Origin: Euptelea pleiosperma
Taxonomy: Eukaryota > Streptophyta > Magnoliopsida > Ranunculales > Eupteleaceae
Direction of reading: 5' to 3'
Assembly (NCBI GenBank): GCA_035048495.1
Contig: CM068552.1
Location: forward strand, 10,331,501-10,395,500
Length of the DNA: 64,000 nt
The notes under the pieces are model-generated. The model worked only from the letters and a program-made list of their open reading frames with translations. It searched no databases and was not told where the DNA came from. Each line of letters opens with the position of its first letter. The stretch's first letter is position 1. Made by a program: the position numbers and the translations under genes. Of this stretch, positions 22,586-35,800 are shown piece by piece.

Positions 22586-22772
22586 ATTATTTTTTGGTCA
22601 AAATTCAAATAACGTCGAAAAATTATTTTCTTCAAGATTTTGTTCTAAACAACTTGAATAAATAAACTTTTGTCATGCTTTGAGATTCGTGCACATAAAA
22701 ATATCTAGTGTGCAACTTGTGGGGTATGAAACAAATATTGAATTTTGACACTAAATAATTGGTGCCGCATTT

Positions 22773-23052
22773 ATGCCATGTAACACTCTTAGAGATGACT
22801 GACTGTATAGATGTTTGGTCCTTCCCCTAAATAGATATGCATACTAAAAGTCATCCTGATGAGTAATTTCTATTCGTTGGATTATAGTCTTTTTCTTGAT
22901 TTATTTTTAATTGTGGACTTTGAGCATTATGATCCAAAGGTTAAAAATCACTAATCAGGCTGATTTTTATTTCATAAGTCTACCTAGTACGGGGCCTACG
23001 GGCCAAACATCCATAGGTTCAATGGCCTCTAATAGTGTGTCACGTGGCTCAC
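22773..23052. mobile_element. Fold-back MITE, near-complete copy
   Basis: It runs from 'tgccatgtaacactcttag' through 'tatagatgtttggtcc' to the mirrored 'aatcactaatcaggctg...gggccaaacatccatagg' and 'gtgtcacgtggc'. Total length is about 280 bp. It is the same family as 12128-12415 and lies about 630 bp upstream of the transportin-1 TATA candidate. Confidence 0.7.
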
Positions 23053-23677
23053 ACTGTGGTCTGTCATCAACGTATGTCATCAAATGTTTTCACTTGGAAG
23101 GAGTTCATTTTAACGCAATTGGTTACCCCATTGAAAGGTGAAAGTTGTGAGATGACCATAAAGCCCCTAAAAATGTAAAAAAATGAAGGAAATTTTTGAC
23201 ATACCCCATGTTATCTTTGAAATTTGACATGCCCCTGGTAATTTGAAAAAAGCTGAACTTGAAGCCATTAGAATGAGAAGCCCTAGGGAGTACAAAAAAT
23301 ACGATGATCCCAAAAAATGTGATCATGAACTTCTGTAAATAGAAACTTTCCCAGCCAAGCATGTTGCCCGTCGAGCATTAGTCAATGACGTTGACAATGG
23401 TCAAGGGGGGTGACCCCAATTTAACAAAATATGACGAGGCATTACTAATTCAAACATTTTTGCAAGGGCAGTGCAAAAATAAAATGCCACCGCAAAGTAA
23501 AACATCGGCACTGATATTATGGTACCGGTGTCAAGTTAATATCATACCATGCAAATGGAGGCCGACGGTATTATTTAACACATTGCGGGAGTAGTGGGGG
23601 GGCTCGCCGTGAGCCGCTGCAGAAGGACATAGCCGCTAGAGCAGAGCTCGACTTCTCTCTCCACTATTAACAAAACC

Positions 23678-23685
23678 TTATATAC
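23678..23685 (+). promoter_or_regulatory. Candidate TATA box of transportin-1
   Basis: TTATATAC lies about 125 bases before the ATG at 23809 and is followed by C- and T-rich leader sequence. Spacing is reasonable for a short 5' UTR. This is inferred from position and composition only. Confidence 0.45.
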
Positions 23686-23808
23686 AAGGCAAACCCAAGC
23701 ACAGAAATCTTCTCTTTAATTTCCTCTCCACCCAAGAACGCTAGATTCATTTTTTCCCCATTCACGTCTCTCCAAAATCTCCGATAACTTCAGCGGCAAC
23801 CGTTAAAT

Positions 23809-26800
23809 ATGGCTGCACCTGCTCTTTGGCAACCTCAGGAAGAAGGTCTCAGAGAGATCTGTGGCTTGCTCGAACAACACATCTCTCCTACTTCGGATAA
23901 GTCTCTGATTTGGCAGCAACTCCAGCACTATAGTCAGTTCCCCGATTTCAATAACTATCTCGCTTTCATCCTCGCTCGTGCCGAGGTATTTCGATTACCT
24001 GATTGTTGAAAAAAATAGGGCTTTTGTGGTTGATTCGTGGTTCTGGTTTATTTGATTGTGTTGAGAGGGTCCTTTTTGTATTGGTTGTGATGGTGGAGGG
24101 GTTGGTTCTGTTGTTTGATTAGTTTTGGCAGGGTTTATGATAATAGTAGATTGATTTGTGTTGATGAAACTGAGAATTTGGGTGTGTCCTTGTTCATCGA
24201 TTGATTGGATATTTATTGATGGATTTTATGTGTGTATCAGAGATTAGGATTTGGGTGTTTTTATTGCTTTCTTTTGCTCTTTACGACTTATTTATGTTCT
24301 CGTTGTTGCCACATCTAAATCCCATTTATAGAACACTAAAAGGAAAAAAAAAAAGACAATTTGAGGTAAGCATTTCTGTGTCACAGATTTTTAATGCGTT
24401 GCCTGAAAATTTTACATGTTCATTTAAGATCATTTTATTTTCTTTTGCTACGTGGAAGTACTGTTTTTTTGCAAAGTAAATGTAACCTAATTATTCATTT
24501 CATTTTGATGCCGAATTTTAAACATGGATTTTCTTTTTGATTATGGTGGCGGATTTTTTTATATTTTTACAACACTTGTTGTTTACCTTTATTTACTTAT
24601 ATGTTCTGCATTTTGGATTAGATTGAAGAGCACTCATAACGATGCTTTTAGAATTTTCAAAAAATCTTAATCACTCTCACTCGTCTTTTTAAAAATTAAA
24701 GAATATCTTTTATCTATAATATATGTCACCTATCTTATTTTTATAAAAATATTTTAAAAAATTTAAAATATTCTTATGCTTTTGGAGACCTTGATAAATG
24801 AAATATATGTTTTTGGAACTATGACCTTAGCTTGGATTCCTAGACTTTAGGGAAGCATTGGTAGCATTATACTTATATTGCTACCTAGTTTATGTTACAC
24901 CATAAGTATATGTTTACATTTTGTTTTTGAGTACATATTTTTGGTTTAAAAGTATTAAACCCGAAGTGCTTACTTGTCGATCTTTTGGCGTTCTCGTCTT
25001 TTGGACTGTTTTTTTTTACTCCACTTTTTTTGAACCTAAAGTGTTCGAAACTTGCATTTGTAGTGGGTGAAGTTTTGGCACTTCACGATATCATCAGTCT
25101 CAATCCTAGCTATATTCAGGCCTCTTAAGCATGTTGCGCGCCTATGCGTATTTTATCTCGCACCTGTGGAAATCTAATCTCCCTTGTTTCACTTATACCA
25201 CTATTGGGGGCAATCTTTCGGCGCAAAATACTCCCCCATAAACAAACATGCCCCGAGTTTGGTGATACGCATGCTCATTAACTTGCCTTGGAATGCTTGC
25301 TTGTGGTTTTCACGGTCATCATCATCATCATCATCATAAGCCTTATCCCAACTATATGGGGTCGGCCCCATGAATCTTGTTCCTCAATCAATTCTGTTTA
25401 AAGCCATTTCTTCCATTAAGTCAAGTTTCTTAAATTTCCTCTTGAAACCTCAATATACATCTTTTTTGGCCTTCCTATGCTCTTTTAGACCCTTCAACTT
25501 GCACATTCCCCATTTTTTTGCCATTGGTCTTCTTTGTACATGACCAAACCATCTCAATGGACATTCCCTTATTTTGTCACTTATTGGGATTGCTCCTATT
25601 TTCGCGAATGCATTCATTTCTAATTTTGCCTTTCCTAATCTTTCCACGCATCCTTCTTAACATCCCCATCTCCACTAGGCTCATTTTATGAACATGTTGT
25701 TTCTTGATTGCATAACATTCTGCTCCATGAAGCACCGCCAGTCTTATTGTCGTTTTATAGAAGTTTGTGATTTTCACAATGACTTCAATTTTTTTTCTTA
25801 TTCTTTTAGGTCAGTTGTTGAATTGCTTTGCCAATCTTTAGAGATTCTACATGTACGGTTATTTGGCCATTTGAGGGAGAAAATTGCTACTTGCTTGCTT
25901 CAGTAGATATCATGAATCGTATATCTTGTTTAAATGATACTTTTATGTTTGGTGTGAACATTTGCCTTTTGCTTCTCAAACAGGGTACATCAGTAGAAAT
26001 ACGACAAGCAGCTGGTCTGCTTTTGAAAAATAATCTGAGGACTGCTTTCAAATCCATGGCTCCTTCATACCAACAATATATAAAATCAGAGTTGTTGCCT
26101 TGTTTAGGAGCAGCAGATAGGCACATCAGGTCTACAGTTGGAACAATTATAAGTGTTGTTGTGCAACAAGGGCGAGTTTTTGGCTGGCCAGAGCTGTTGC
26201 AAGCCCTTGTTCATTGCTTGGACAGTAACGACTTGAATCATATGGAAGGTGCAATGGATGCTTTATCCAAGGTTTGTGTGGCCTCTCAAGATCATGCCTT
26301 TTTTTTAGCTTTTTGAAAGAAGAACGTTTAACAGAATGGTACTAATGAAAGAGGTACATATTTAAATAGTTGTTACATGCACATGCATATGCATCTGGGT
26401 ATTAGATACGAACATGGGATCCGAGGCACGGGAACTCTGGGAAGTGAGCAGGCGCATCTGTATAACTGTATTTCATTGTCAAAAGCTACTGTTATGCAAG
26501 TGGAAACTCAAAAAATTTATTCAAAGATATAACATATATTAACAAGAGAGACGTGACATCAAAGCATATAAAAGTGGAATGTTGGTGGTTTTAGTTCTGT
26601 ATTGTCACTGTTATTGTGAAGTATCCATAAATATAATATCATCTAATAACTTTTAGGGTTGACTATAGTAATACATTTAGGATGCCTACAGTTTCTACAG
26701 TCTACTTCGTTGTTCCACCTATATTGGAGTTCTTTGGAGATCCTTACAGTTTTTGACTGCTTGAGCTGCTGTTTCTTTTCAAGATGAACGTTGGATTCTT

Positions 26801-29800
26801 TAGGTGTTGTCTCCTTTAAGAGTTGCTTTTTTGTTTTTTAGTATTGTATTGGGAAAATACCATGAGGATGCAAATGCATTTGAAGAAATCAAAGATTTAT
26901 GCCATGGATACTTGTAGTTACCGCATCACACATCCTTCAGGAGGCAAACATTGGAGGCGGATGCCCATGATGAAGAAGGCTTTTGTAGGAAGTCCCTTTT
27001 TATTTCTTTTGACGTGTCTTGTAAATTTGTGTTAATCTATTTGCTTGTGGGTGGTGCGATTACTCATCTAATGAAGCACTTACATATCAGAAAGTGGTCT
27101 GGAAGTCATCTCTATTACTTTTATGTAGAAATATCTGATTTGTTTATAATGAATTAATGATGTGGCGATAGATTTGTGAGGACATCCCACAAGAGCTTGA
27201 TTCAGATGTACCCGGATTAGCTGAACGCCCCATCAATGTTTTCCTGCCCAGATTCTTCCAGGTGACTAAAGGCTTTTTATTTTTTAGAATTGCATGGTCG
27301 TAAGTTCTCCCGGTATTTTACTTTTGTTGATGGAGAGGTATTTTCAGTGCTTTTCTATGAAATTTGTACTAAAAGCTTTTACTTGATTTGTTTGATTCAG
27401 TTTTTCCAGTCACCACATGCCTCACTCAGAAAGCTTTCCTTGGGTTCTATAAATCAGTTCATTATGCTGATGCCCACAGTAAGTATCTGGCACTTTATTT
27501 CTCCTTTTCCATTAAAGTACTATTGTTATTTGAGGTTGCAATATTATTATTTGTTATTGTCGTGCAGGCTTTACTTCTATCCATGGATCAATACCTCCAG
27601 GGTTTGTTTGCTCTTGCGCATGACCCTATTGCAGAGGTGCGAAAATTGGTGAGTAGATTCTTAGTGAACCTTCATACCTAAGATGGTACGGGACTTACTT
27701 CCTGACACATATTTAATATTAGATAGCTCCCACATAATGATATTGTAGTTATGTTGGCGGCCAAATTTCAGTGGTTGGACACTAAACAACACATCTAGTA
27801 AACAAACGAACGGGGGTACCACTCATATGCTAAATCCCCTGTACTCATGGAGAGAAGAAGGTGCGCCTGCTTATGAAGTGGCAGCCGATAAACGGATGTA
27901 ATGTGTACACCCTGTTATGATGGCTGTAGCCAATCAGCTATTGTTCCTCTGAAGACCATGACAAAGATACCATCGTGTTTAGTGGATTGCTGCATGTCTC
28001 TTCGTAGTGATTGCCACATGGTGGTCACTCTTGGCATTGGAATTATTAATAGAAGGGTTGCAGTGTACTGAGCGAGGTACACCAGATATATGATAGCCTT
28101 TCACAAATAAAAGAGGGAGAAAGATTAAAAATGTTGGTGACATGTTCATGATATCACCACTTCTTCATCCCTATATATACTAAGGGAAGAAGATGCGATC
28201 GTGGTAAATTATTTTTCACACGTGATGACATCATGAGTCATCCGCTCTCTTTCTATGAAAAATGAGGGATTAATGCTGGTAGCATCCCATGATGTCACCA
28301 ACATAAAGCGAAGAAGATGCACACATGGGCCAAATATTTTTCACCAAGTGATGACATCATCCTTTTTTTTATTATAAAAAGAGTTGGTATTAACGTTGGT
28401 GACTCATCACCAACCCTTCCCTCATAAAAGAGGGAGCACCTACAGTGAGCTAACTTCACTGCGAGATAATAAATGTTGATGAAAGATAATAAACTAGGGG
28501 CTGCCATGTGGTAGCATGAAAGATAAGTTTTTTTTTCAGTGAAGGATTTATCTCTAATAATTAGGAGATAGATCCCTAAGTAAACTCAATCACCTCTGAA
28601 ATAATCAGAGAAGACTTACCCGTTATCAAATGGGGTTTGTGTCAGTGATGACATCCAACTAGAGCCTCATAAGGAAAGCTCTAATCCGATAATGATAGCC
28701 CCTATGATGTCTCAAAAGGAGGAAGTTGTTTAAGTACAACTTTGGAGAGTTACATTTTGTTTTCGACTGAGACATCTCGTTCTTGTGAGATGACGGGACG
28801 AAACCTCACACCAAAGCCAAAAAAGCGACCTAAGGCCGAAACCTCACACCAAAGGCAACCCCGCAAGGGAGCACAACCTACATAATCAACTGGTCCCACC
28901 GGAAAACAAAATCCTCGAATCTGAATCCCTTAAGCTCGGGGATGACTGAACCCCAATAATACAACGTGGCTTTTATATTCATCACTATCTCCTCATACTT
29001 GGCCTCCTTGTCTTCAAAAGTTCAGCGATTTCTTTCTTTCCAAAGCTCCCAGCATATAGCATACGGGGTAAGCCTCAAAAGCATTCTACCACTGGCAGAG
29101 AAAGCCTTAGAGGACCAACCCACAAAAGTCTCCATCACCGAACTGGGAAAAACCCAAACAACCCCGAACAAGCACAGAAAACTTTCCCATATCCTCTTAG
29201 ATTCCTTGCAATTGATAAGCATATGATTGGTACACAGTCAGGGATGTCCTGATATCCTCATCAGTTTGTCAATCTTCTAGGTGCTTTGGTTCCCCCTTAT
29301 TGTTGCTCCTAAGTGTTCAAATTTATATGACCTATATAAAGGATGGGGGCAATCACTAATGAAATGAAGTTGGCTCAAACCTGTATGCAGTCAACAGAAA
29401 AAAAAAAAAACAAAAAAAACAAAGAAAATCAAAATGAGAAGAAGCTGATTCTGATGGTTGTTTATTAGTGATGTATGTAGTGGTGTTTGGAAGCAAAACC
29501 TTGTATTATATTTGGATGTTTGGTGTTCCTTTTCTATTTCTTTTCCGTATCATTATAGAAACTATGGAGCTGTGGAGCTTCCTGCTAGTGCTGCAATTAT
29601 GAAGAGCGATTGGATGCTTTCTAGTTTATATAAAACTTGACTTCTAGTTGTATTTGGTTATCATATATTTATCTTCTGCCTTTGTAATGCACAGGTTTGT
29701 GCGGCATTTGTTCAGCTACTTGAAGTTCGTCCATCTGTCTTGGAGGTGGGCATCTTTGTTCTGTTTTATTTCGGTTCTTACTTTTTCTTGTTGTATATCT

Positions 29801-32800
29801 CCTGTTTTTCACATAGGTTCATATTTCATATTGCAATTTGTTTTCGGGTCAAGTATTTTCTTCACAATCCTAAGCTCAGATCTGTAGTTTTTGGCAATCT
29901 TATTGAGATATGGCTCTAGCTAGAATGGAATGGTGAACAGGATTTATGTAGCCAACCCCAAATAATGGGAACATAGCTATGATGATGGTATTGGATTCAA
30001 TTATCAAATGAAGAACTGAAACATTTATTTTATTGTATCTTTTCTTATTTGTATCTTTTTATCTTTTGTGTGTCGCTGTTCCTAAAGTGATGTTTAACAT
30101 TATATTGCAGCCACATTTGGGAAATGTAATTGAATACATGTTGCAAGCCAATAAGGACTCTGATGATGAAGTTGCTCTTGAAGCTTGTGAATTTTGGTAA
30201 TCCTGTCATCCCGCTTCACTCTATATTCAAATGTTTAAGCTGACATTTTTATTAGTTAGTATGTAATTTCGTACCAATGTAGAGAGTATTTATTGTGAGT
30301 CTTTGGGTACGGTAGGATGGTTTGCTGTAGCAGTGAAGTAATTGATGGTTATCTGGACTAACGATGGGCATTTATCCTGTAATTGCCTCATTTAAGGTCA
30401 ATTTTAAAGAAAGATTTTGACCTTCATTTGTGCTTTCTTTTCACTTGGTGTCAAAGTGACGATACAGTTAGAATTTTAATATTCTAGCAGTACGATTTAC
30501 TGATAATATATTTAGGTTTCCGATCAAAAATATATATATATATTTAGGTTTTATCCCAGACTCCCAAATTATGATAGAGATCAAAGACTAAGAGCACCTT
30601 TATCTTGCTTGAAATAGAGTTTCATATCTTGAATTTCGCCTATGAGTTTATAACCTGATTTACATACCTCTTATGCTTGATCACTGATAAATAATGGGTT
30701 TTGGTTTGAGTGCTGGAGTTATTTGCCATGATGCATAACTACCAAGGTTGTCAAAACACTCAAGTGACCTCTCCCCAGGAGATGGAGCCCCCTTAATGCA
30801 CAGGCGAGTCTGATAAAATGGATATGTGAACCATATAATTGACATTCTTTTTGATAAGTAATGAAGTATATTGATAAAAGAAAAAAAAGAGGTCAAGTGA
30901 CAAGCCTCACTTATGAAGGAGCCCAGTAAGATAGAAATCGATCATGAGGGCAGCCTCACTAGCTCCAAAAAAAAGGAAAAGAACACAACTAAAGTTAATG
31001 CCATAAGCAAAAGCTTTGAAGTTTTCAACAAAATCTAAAAAAGTAACACCATTGAACTCCATGGGATGATAGCGCAATGACTAAATGTGGCTTTAATCTT
31101 CTTGATGCACTTATCTTCAAATATGTCAAACGCACAACCTCAAAGTGAACGGAAGCATCCTCTGTGCAATTCTTCTTCTGTGATCAAGACTTTTGAATTC
31201 CAATTATGCAGTAAACTACTTGGAAACACCCATTGAACTCCAAATAAAACCGGCAATGAGTTCCAAACACATTTGTAAAGTCACAATGAATTAATAAGTG
31301 ATTGATATATTTCTAGAAGCTTTAGAAAGGAAGCAAATATTAGGCATTATCTTTTTCCTACTAATCAAGTTATCGATTTTAAGAATCTTTTGAGAGTGAA
31401 AAACTACATAAAAAATGACCCCAAAGGGGCAAGAGTATGGTTAACTAGGATCTAAGGCCCTGATTTACCTATAAGTATCACCGCAGAGGATAACATGAGC
31501 TCATATTAAAAAGTTAAGGCCTTGTTACACAATTATTTAATGTGAATGTGGCAGAGGACATAATTACATTAGCCAAATCATACCATGAATCCTGATCCAT
31601 TATTACTTTTAGCTCATGCTAGGGCATTCCCCAGAAGTGACGCTGCAACTACACCCAATTGTAGTGAGAAACAAGCAAGGGTTGGCTAGGTCGTACTCTA
31701 GAAACTATGCGCTGCAACGGCAACCGATTGTGATAAAAGTAGGCAAGGGTTCCTGCACCATACTAGACGAGTGCAGGTAAAGAAATTAATCCAGAAAAGT
31801 AGGATTCGTCTTGCCACTTGGAATATTGAGATTTTAACAAGTAAGAGACTAAGAGCTTAGAGTTAGTAGACATGATGAAAGGGAGAGTAAACATGGCCTG
31901 TTTACAAGAGACGAAGTGAGAAGGGGTATAAGCTAAGAAAATAGATGGTTACAAGCTTCGGTACACATGTAAAAATAAAAATAGAAATGCGGTAAGAATA
32001 GTTGTAGATGAAGATATGAAAGATAAAGTTGTAGGAGTAAAAAGAATAGGCGATATGTTGTTATCAATAAAAATAATGATAGACGAATAGATTATTAACA
32101 TAATTAGTGCTTATGTACCTCAAGTTGGATTAAGTAAAAGCATTAAGAGACAATTTTGGGAACATAGAGATGGATTAATGCAAGGAAGTCCTGATGGGGA
32201 GAAGATATTTATAGTGGGGTCTTAAATGGGCATGTAGGGAAGGAAAGTAGACGATAGTAAGGTTGCACGGGAGATCTGGGTTTTGTGAAAGAAATGAAAT
32301 GGGAAGTGCTATCCTTGAATTTGCGATGACATATGATCTTGTAATAGCAAACATATACTTAAAAAGAGAGATGAACATATGTTTAAAAGTAGAACAACTA
32401 TGAGCCAAATACACTTTTTTCTATTTAAGAGAAATGGACTGTCAACGTGTAAAGATTTTAAGGTTATTCCAGGAGAGAGCTTGAGCTCACAACATAGGCT
32501 AGTGGTTATAGATGTTCGCATTAAGAAATGGAAGAAGGGGAATGAAAATAAGAGATGCCCAAGCATAAGGTTGGAGGAATTTAAAAGGGGAAAAAGTGGT
32601 GCCTTTCATAGACAAATTAGTACACGAAGAAATGTGGAACATGTTAGCAAAGACTAAAGGGAAAAGAGTAGTAAAAGTGGTCCTTGGTGGTGGAATGATG
32701 GGGTTCAAATACTTCCTCATCTCGAGATTCGGTTTCCTGCTTCTTCTATTTGGGGGTCCAAGTTACCCTCTAAGATTGTTTTTTTCTTGTGGGTGACTAC

Positions 32801-35800
32801 TCTGGATAAAATTCTCACGGTGGACCACTTGAGAGCTCGGAAGATCATTATTGTAGATTATTGCTCCATGTGAATGTGTTAACTACTTATTCATCCATTG
32901 CTCGGTGGCTAGGGCGATTTGGACGGCTTTCCTATCCGAGTTCGGCATCATCTGGGTGTTCCCTTCTTCCTTGTGGCATCTGATTTCTAGCTGGTTTACT
33001 TCCTCCTCCTCCACTAGAGGTCGTATCTTATGGCGCTTGCTCCCTTTTGCCATCTGTTGGGGTCTGTGGAAGGAACGTAACCTCAGGGTGTTTGAAGACA
33101 GGGAGACATTAGAGGAAAACATCATCCTTAATATTAAGGGCTTATTGTACTTATGGTCCAAAGTTTTCTATGAATGTAGGGGGCTGTTCTTTGAGGATTT
33201 TGTGTTCCGATGGGATCTGATTTGTAGCAGGACTGCCCAGTAGTTGGGGGCCATCCCTAGCGTCTTTTCCTTTCTATTTTCCTTTTTGCTCTTATAGAGC
33301 AGCTTCTTGCCTTTAGTAGGTCATCTCGACCTCTTAGGCCTTTTGTACTGCTTCGTTTTTTCTTCAATAAAATCTTTACACTTATCAAAAAAAAAAAAGA
33401 TGGGGTTCAAAAGGCCATTAGAGAAAATGGGATTTATTACTAGACCTGACAATTGCCTAGAAACAACGTGACTTAGAAAGATATAAAAATGCTAAGATGG
33501 AAGCAAAGAAAGTGGTAAGATCAAACATAAAGCATATGATGGTCTATATAATAAATCTATATAACAGAACAGGGAAGTTGTCTCCCCACTTATACCCCCT
33601 CTTATCTGTTTCAACAAAGAAGGGCCGAGATCTTATCCCCCAAATGGACGGTAGATCTCAGCCACTCACACCTGATTTTGGCAAATGCTTTGACGGGGAG
33701 TGCCGAGGGCACGGGTCACCCACTATCGATATAACAAGTGACTGTGGTTTTCTTATACCCTCTTATTTTATATGGCTCCAATAATGAGTGGCTGAGATCC
33801 ACTATGCTTCATATCGATGGCCGAGATTAACTCCCACCCGATTTTGAAAAACACTTTGTCGGAAAGTGCCGCGGGCACGGGCCACCCACACATATATCAA
33901 GACAACTCAGTTGTATTCTCTTATCTTATCTATCAATCTAATGTGGACGGTTAGATTTCAGCCACACAATCCGCCTCATTTGACCTCAGTTTATTCAAAA
34001 TTTAAATTTCAACACCGTTATTTTTTGTTATTTTGTTATTTTCCCATTTCTCCCTCTGTGCGTTACAATCCGTTATAACAACCGTTATAATGGGAAAAAC
34101 GGTAACGCCCCAGGTCGTTATATCGTTTTGAGTGCCGAAGGCACCCAATTTTTGCAAATGCTTTTGTCAGAGAGTGCTGTGGGCATGGGCCATTTACTAT
34201 TCTATATAACAAAACACATTGGTTGTCTCCCTACTTATACCTCCTCTTATAAGCATCAACAAAGAAGGGCCAAGATCTAATCCTCCCCCAAATGGACGGT
34301 AGATCTCTGCCACTCACCTGATTTTGACAAATTCTTGGTCGAGATGTGCCGATGGCACGGGGCACCCACTAGTTAAAGACAAGAGAGGGTGAGAAAGATG
34401 TCTACAAGCTTGTCCGATAAGAGAAAGACATGCTAGAGTTATAGATCATGTTAGATGTATTAAAGGTGATGACCAGAGAGTCTTAGTGAAAGATGAAGAA
34501 ATTAAGGAAAGGTGAAGACTTATTTCCATAAATTAATAAATGAGGATAACATAATGAACATAGGACTAGATGGAAATACTAAGGAGAATATAGAACATAC
34601 ATACTTTCGTAAAATTAGGGTATTAGAGGTGAAAACAACTTTAACTAAGATGAAGATAGTTAGAGCCTTAGTATCGGAGGGTATCCCAATAGAGGTGTGG
34701 AAATGCATGGGAGTAATTGGATTGTCCTAACTTACTAAGTTATTTAACAATATCTTGAAGACAAGAAAAATGCCAGATGAATGGAGAGGAAGTACTGAAG
34801 TGCCTATATATAAGAACAAAGGAGATGTACAGAGCTGCATAAACTACTGTGATATCAAACTTATGAGCCACATTATGAAAGTATGGGAAAGAGTGATGGA
34901 ATGAGGATTAAGGCAAAAGACAAGGATACCTGAAAACTAATTTGGTTATGCCAGGAAGGTCGACCATCGAGGTAATCTTTACTTAGACAAATGATGGAAA
35001 AGTTTAAAGAAAAGATGAAGAATCTCCATATGGTCTTTATTGACTTATAGAAAAAGCATATGATAGTCCTTGAAGAATTAATTGGGTGCGCATTGGGAAA
35101 GAAGGGAGACCTAAATGGATATATCGACATCATTAAAGATATGCATGAGGGAGCAAAAACTAGTGTTAGAATAATTGGTGGTGAGATAAGTGGGTTTCCA
35201 ATCACAGTGGGATTACACCAATGATCAACCCAAGTCCATACCTATTTGTGTTAGTTATAGATGAAGTAATTGCTCATATCCAAGATGAGGTCCCGTGGTG
35301 TTTGTTATTTGCAGATGACATAGTATTAGTTGACAAGACTAGGGATAAGGTAAATGTAAAACCAGAATTCTAGAGGAATGCTTTGGAATCTAAAGGTTTT
35401 AAAATAAGTTGAACCAAGACAGTATGTGGAATGCAATTTTAGTAAGGATGCACATAGAGATGATCCGCCAATTAAAAATGACAACCAGGAGATTTCTTAA
35501 AGTGGCCAATTTCGTTACATTGGATCTAATATTCATAAGGAAGGAGAGATTGAGGAGGATATTTCCCATAGAATTAGAGCGGGGTGGCTAAAGCGGAGTT
35601 GTGCTTTCGGAGTGCTATGTGATTGACGCATGTCAATTAGACTAAAAGGAAAATTGTATAAGACGTCGAATAAAACTGGTGATGCTTTATGGAGCAGAAT
35701 GTTGGGCAATCAAGAAACATGTTCATAAAATGGGTATAGCCAAGATGAGGATGTTGAGTTGGATGTGTGGTAGACAAGGAAAGACAAAATTAGAAATGAA

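Noticed and set aside
26823..27157. Two overlapping 70-residue frames in transportin-1 intron 2
   Set aside because: No splice connection to the conserved protein and no recognisable domain.
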